A stretch of 64,000 nt of DNA from NCBI RefSeq assembly GCF_003228315.1, contig NZ_CP029693.1, positions 868,001 to 932,000 on the forward strand. Direction: 5' to 3'. This stretch comes from Pseudomonas putida. GTDB taxonomy: Bacteria; Pseudomonadota; Gammaproteobacteria; Pseudomonadales; Pseudomonadaceae. Positions 61,392 through 64,000 of the stretch are shown here, in pieces. The translations under genes and the position numbers were made by a program. The notes beneath the pieces are model-generated. The model made no database searches. It saw only the letters and a list, made by a program, of their open reading frames with translations, and was not told where the DNA came from. The first letter of the stretch is position 1. Every line of letters starts with the position of its first letter.

Positions 61392-63653
61392 TTAATCGTA
61401 ATCGGACTTTTCTCCCCGCTCGTGCCTTCCCAGCGCCTCTGCAACCAAATCGATGGCCTGAAGTGACTTGCCGCTCAACGAAGCTCGATCGACCTTGTCT
61501 ATCCATCCTTTACATGACTCGATACCCAAGAGATCCTCAAGGCTAGACGTTCGAATAAAATAGTGTTCAGACACTGAATTTTCAGAGTACCCCGTGCTTT
61601 TACTTACCATCGCCTCGGCGAATTGAATGAATCGCGCAACAGACGTTATATGTTTCTCGCTCCACTTTCGGCCGGCGCCGTCAGCAAAACGATTCAATCG
61701 GTAAATGTATGAAACGAAGTTCCAATGCGCGATGAAGGCATCGGGATCCTGCGATGCATAGGCGAGCAAATTCAACACGAACATTTGCCTAAGGTTATCG
61801 TAGCCGGCCTCGTCCAGATCGGTAGCCTCTAAATCGCTACGCGCGGAAGCTTCTGACATTAGCAAGCGCTCGATAACGACAAAACCTTTGGCCCGCGCGA
61901 ACGAACTGAGCAGCAGTTCGCTTCGGACCCGCGGTTCTTCATGGCGCTGCAGAAAAAACAACAGCAAGCGGAAGACCCGTGCGGACCCAGGAAAGGAGAA
62001 CATTGACAGATCCTCTCCATTGACGACCTCCCCGGCATTCAGCAGAGTCACGACCACCGCGTCGGAGTTCTCGAGAGGGAAAACGTCAACACGAGACTCC
62101 AGCCTATCTAAAATGGTGTTTTGCTGGTCCTTAGTGTGCCGCTGCAACTCGCCACAGAACCGGGCACTGTCAGGCAACAGAAGCATCAGGGTATGAATCA
62201 ACGAGTTAGGTATGTCGTCGAGCGGCAGCGCCAACTCAAAGTAGCGATTGAAGATTTCAGCGCGGCATACGCGGGACTCACGCAACCAGCGTGCATGTGT
62301 ACCGCCTGCGTATGTTTTATTCCTATAGACCCAATCCAGTGTTGGAAACAACTGCTGGATGATCTGATCGACCGCAATCTGGTTATCCTGGGGTGCCAAC
62401 GCCACGATACCGTCAACCAGAGCCTTGATATGAGACTTGGCGGCTTGATCGTTACCTCGAAGCGAGCTGCCTCCGGTCAACATTTCTTTATTGCGAGCCA
62501 GTGCCTCATAGCTCGCCGGGGCGAATGTCCGCAAACACTCGAGCGCAAACAGATCTACTGCGTTGACTTCCGCGACGTCCGCACCACGCAACAATCTGCA
62601 ATGAAAAGCCAAGGTTGAGGTATAGCGATAGACATCACGCAAACTGCGGAAAAACGGCCGCATGCCTTTGCGAAACATCCCGCGCCAGTAATCGCTATCG
62701 AAGTGCTCGCTCAGTTGTGGCTCGCTGGCAAGAATTGCATCCAGTCTTTTGAACAGCGCCGATTCCAAACGATCATTGGACATCGCGGGAACGCTGAATG
62801 GTACCTGGATAATCTTCTCCAGGTATTCGGCCCCCTTGAAGCCCGCGCGTTCCAGGCCCTGTTCGACGATGTCACGCTGGAACAGTAGCAAAAACACCAC
62901 GTTCGGGAAGTCCATATTGCCTTTTACCAACTGGAACAGGGCCTTCATCTGTTCCGATGAGAGTCGATCAATGTCGTCCATCACGATCAACAGCGGATGC
63001 TCGCGCTTGGCCAGCAGCGTCCTAATGTCATGTCGGATTTCACTCAGCGTAAGCTCAGCCTCCTTCGCCGACTTATCAATGCTTTCAGCCCGGTCAACCA
63101 AAAACTTACCAGTTTTTTTTAGCACCCCAGGGAGTGCCGCCAATGCGGAGACACCGCTCAGTGTGGTCATCAATGTTTGCAAGGCGGGATTCGTGATCCA
63201 AATCCCGAGGTAGGATGTGACCAGCGCCGAACCGAGAAACAGCGGTAGGTAGCGGGTCACTCCATCCACCAACTCTGCGCTGGTGTTAATCCGCCGCCCA
63301 TACTGGTGCAGGATCTTGGCCAGTTTCTTTCCGTCCTTGCTTTTGTCCTTGCGTCGAACGGCACGCGAGACCTCTTCGAAAAACGACGCGCTCAGTTTCT
63401 CCTGGCCGGTCCACTCCCATGGGTTGTATTCAATGACTTCAAGCTGTGGTGTGGCAGCTAACCCCTGAATGGCCAGATTTTTGATCGAACTCTTGCCGCT
63501 ACCCCATAACCCCGTCAGGGCAATGACCAGACTTTCCTGGTTTTTCCAGCCGACAATGGCGTTCGCAAGATTTTGAGCAAAAGTGGATCGCCCTAGCAGA
63601 TCCTCGTCGGCAGCTATGATCGGTCGGTCATTAGCGAAACCCAATTCATCCAT
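61392..63653 (-). CDS. KAP family P-loop NTPase with inserted membrane segments
   Basis: 753 aa from ATG at 63653 (AAGGA 7 nt upstream; an earlier ATG at 63677 lacks support). It begins DRPIIAADEDLLGRSTFAQN; Walker A TGLWGSGKSS is at about 48-56; EYNPWEWTGQEKLSASFFEE is characteristic of KAP proteins. Two hydrophobic segments lie between the nucleotide motifs (YLPLFLGSALVTSYLGIWI and a segment around SGVSALAALPGV). Walker B is LLIVMDDIDRLSSEQ, followed by FLLLFQRDIV. The C-terminal half is helical. KAP proteins are membrane-bound; the plasmid protein PifA in this family blocks phage growth. A defence role here is inference. Confidence 0.9.
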   Translation of the reverse strand: MDELGFANDRPIIAADEDLLGRSTFAQNLANAIVGWKNQESLVIALTGLWGSGKSSIKNLAIQGLAATPQLEVIEYNPWEWTGQEKLSASFFEEVSRAVRRKDKSKDGKKLAKILHQYGRRINTSAELVDGVTRYLPLFLGSALVTSYLGIWITNPALQTLMTTLSGVSALAALPGVLKKTGKFLVDRAESIDKSAKEAELTLSEIRHDIRTLLAKREHPLLIVMDDIDRLSSEQMKALFQLVKGNMDFPNVVFLLLFQRDIVEQGLERAGFKGAEYLEKIIQVPFSVPAMSNDRLESALFKRLDAILASEPQLSEHFDSDYWRGMFRKGMRPFFRSLRDVYRYTSTLAFHCRLLRGADVAEVNAVDLFALECLRTFAPASYEALARNKEMLTGGSSLRGNDQAAKSHIKALVDGIVALAPQDNQIAVDQIIQQLFPTLDWVYRNKTYAGGTHARWLRESRVCRAEIFNRYFELALPLDDIPNSLIHTLMLLLPDSARFCGELQRHTKDQQNTILDRLESRVDVFPLENSDAVVVTLLNAGEVVNGEDLSMFSFPGSARVFRLLLFFLQRHEEPRVRSELLLSSFARAKGFVVIERLLMSEASARSDLEATDLDEAGYDNLRQMFVLNLLAYASQDPDAFIAHWNFVSYIYRLNRFADGAGRKWSEKHITSVARFIQFAEAMVSKSTGYSENSVSEHYFIRTSSLEDLLGIESCKGWIDKVDRASLSGKSLQAIDLVAEALGRHERGEKSDYD

Positions 63654-63727
63654 CGTACATTCCTTGTGTGTTGTCATTTCAGCCGTTGAAGCTCAGGTGC
63701 CTTATGCCGAAGAACTAGCCTGGCTGC

Positions 63728-64000
63728 TTACTTCGCAGGCTTGGGCTGGAGCTTTTTCCTCACACGGGTCTTGCGTTCGCTGACCGGCGATGAGCGCAGT
63801 TGCACTACCAATTGTTCCAGCGTGTCGCTACGTGCCTGCTGCGCTGCGGCGTTTTGCAGTGCTTGGCCCAACTCGGCCTGTATGCCTTCGATCCGTTGCT
63901 GCAACTGCTCAATGTGGTTGCCGGCTTCTTTCACTTGGACGATCCTGCGCTTACCCTCTTCCCGGGCACGATCGACTTCACGATGTGCACGATCCTCGAC
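63728..64000 (-). CDS. Coiled-coil protein, N-terminal part outside window
   Basis: Open frame from the right edge to 63728, at least 90 residues. The visible part is a charged coiled coil (REVDRAREEGKRRIVQVKEA, IEQLQQRIEGIQAELGQALQ) ending with a basic tail RKKLQPKPAK. This looks like the C-terminal half of KfrA-like DNA-binding coiled-coil proteins, but the DNA-binding domain is not visible and other coiled-coil families remain possible. It ends 74 bp upstream of the KAP gene on the same strand and could be co-transcribed with it. Confidence 0.65.
   Translation of the reverse strand, partial: VEDRAHREVDRAREEGKRRIVQVKEAGNHIEQLQQRIEGIQAELGQALQNAAAQQARSDTLEQLVVQLRSSPVSERKTRVRKKLQPKPAK

Overview
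The window looks like a chromosomal segment of a Pseudomonas of the fluorescens group. The base composition is GC-rich, the intergenic spaces carry REP/REPIN palindromes of the type ending in GGAGCGAGCCTGCTCGCG, and most starts have strong Shine-Dalgarno sites. No rRNA or tRNA was recognised.

Positions 1-46,400 hold one large catabolic cluster of about 33 genes for CoA-bound acyl chains. It supplies an acyl-CoA ligase, five acyl-CoA dehydrogenase-family proteins, three stand-alone crotonase/FadB proteins, four SDR/3-hydroxyacyl-CoA dehydrogenase-type proteins, three thiolases (two of the SCP-x/lipid-transfer type), its own ETF alpha/beta pair, two metallo-beta-lactamase-fold hydrolases and two alcohol dehydrogenases. 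Transport is suggested by an RND/MMPL pump, a YCF48-like periplasmic protein, a DUF1302 outer-membrane protein and an MFS permease. Control is suggested by two large MalT-type LuxR regulators, a TetR and a LysR. The most unusual part is a LuxC-LuxE-like fatty-acid reductase pair without luciferase, beside a zinc alcohol dehydrogenase and two secreted DUF1254 proteins. The substrate cannot be read from sequence. A branched, cyclic or terpenoid/steroid-like acid or alcohol is an inference from the SCP-x thiolases, the HSD17B4-like SDR and the many dehydrogenases.

Positions 46,500-53,700 are an accessory island: an intact IS1182-type element with perfect 21-bp ends, then an AT-richer operon that matches a Lamassu/ABC-three-component anti-phage system (Cap4-type nuclease, middle component, SMC-like ATPase), then an opposite-strand HEPN-like gene.

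Positions 53,770-59,170 hold a three-gene unit on the minus strand: a response-regulator-like protein with an unusual REC-HTH-PAS order and Glu at the phospho-acceptor site, a secreted TPR-like protein, and a 939-residue YadA-like trimeric autotransporter adhesin.

Positions 59,690-64,000 hold a decayed gene with four lesions, an intact KAP-type membrane P-loop NTPase and the end of a coiled-coil protein. Copies of one roughly 28-bp palindromic repeat lie at about 46.5, 53.6 and 59.3 kb, at the joints between these accessory modules.
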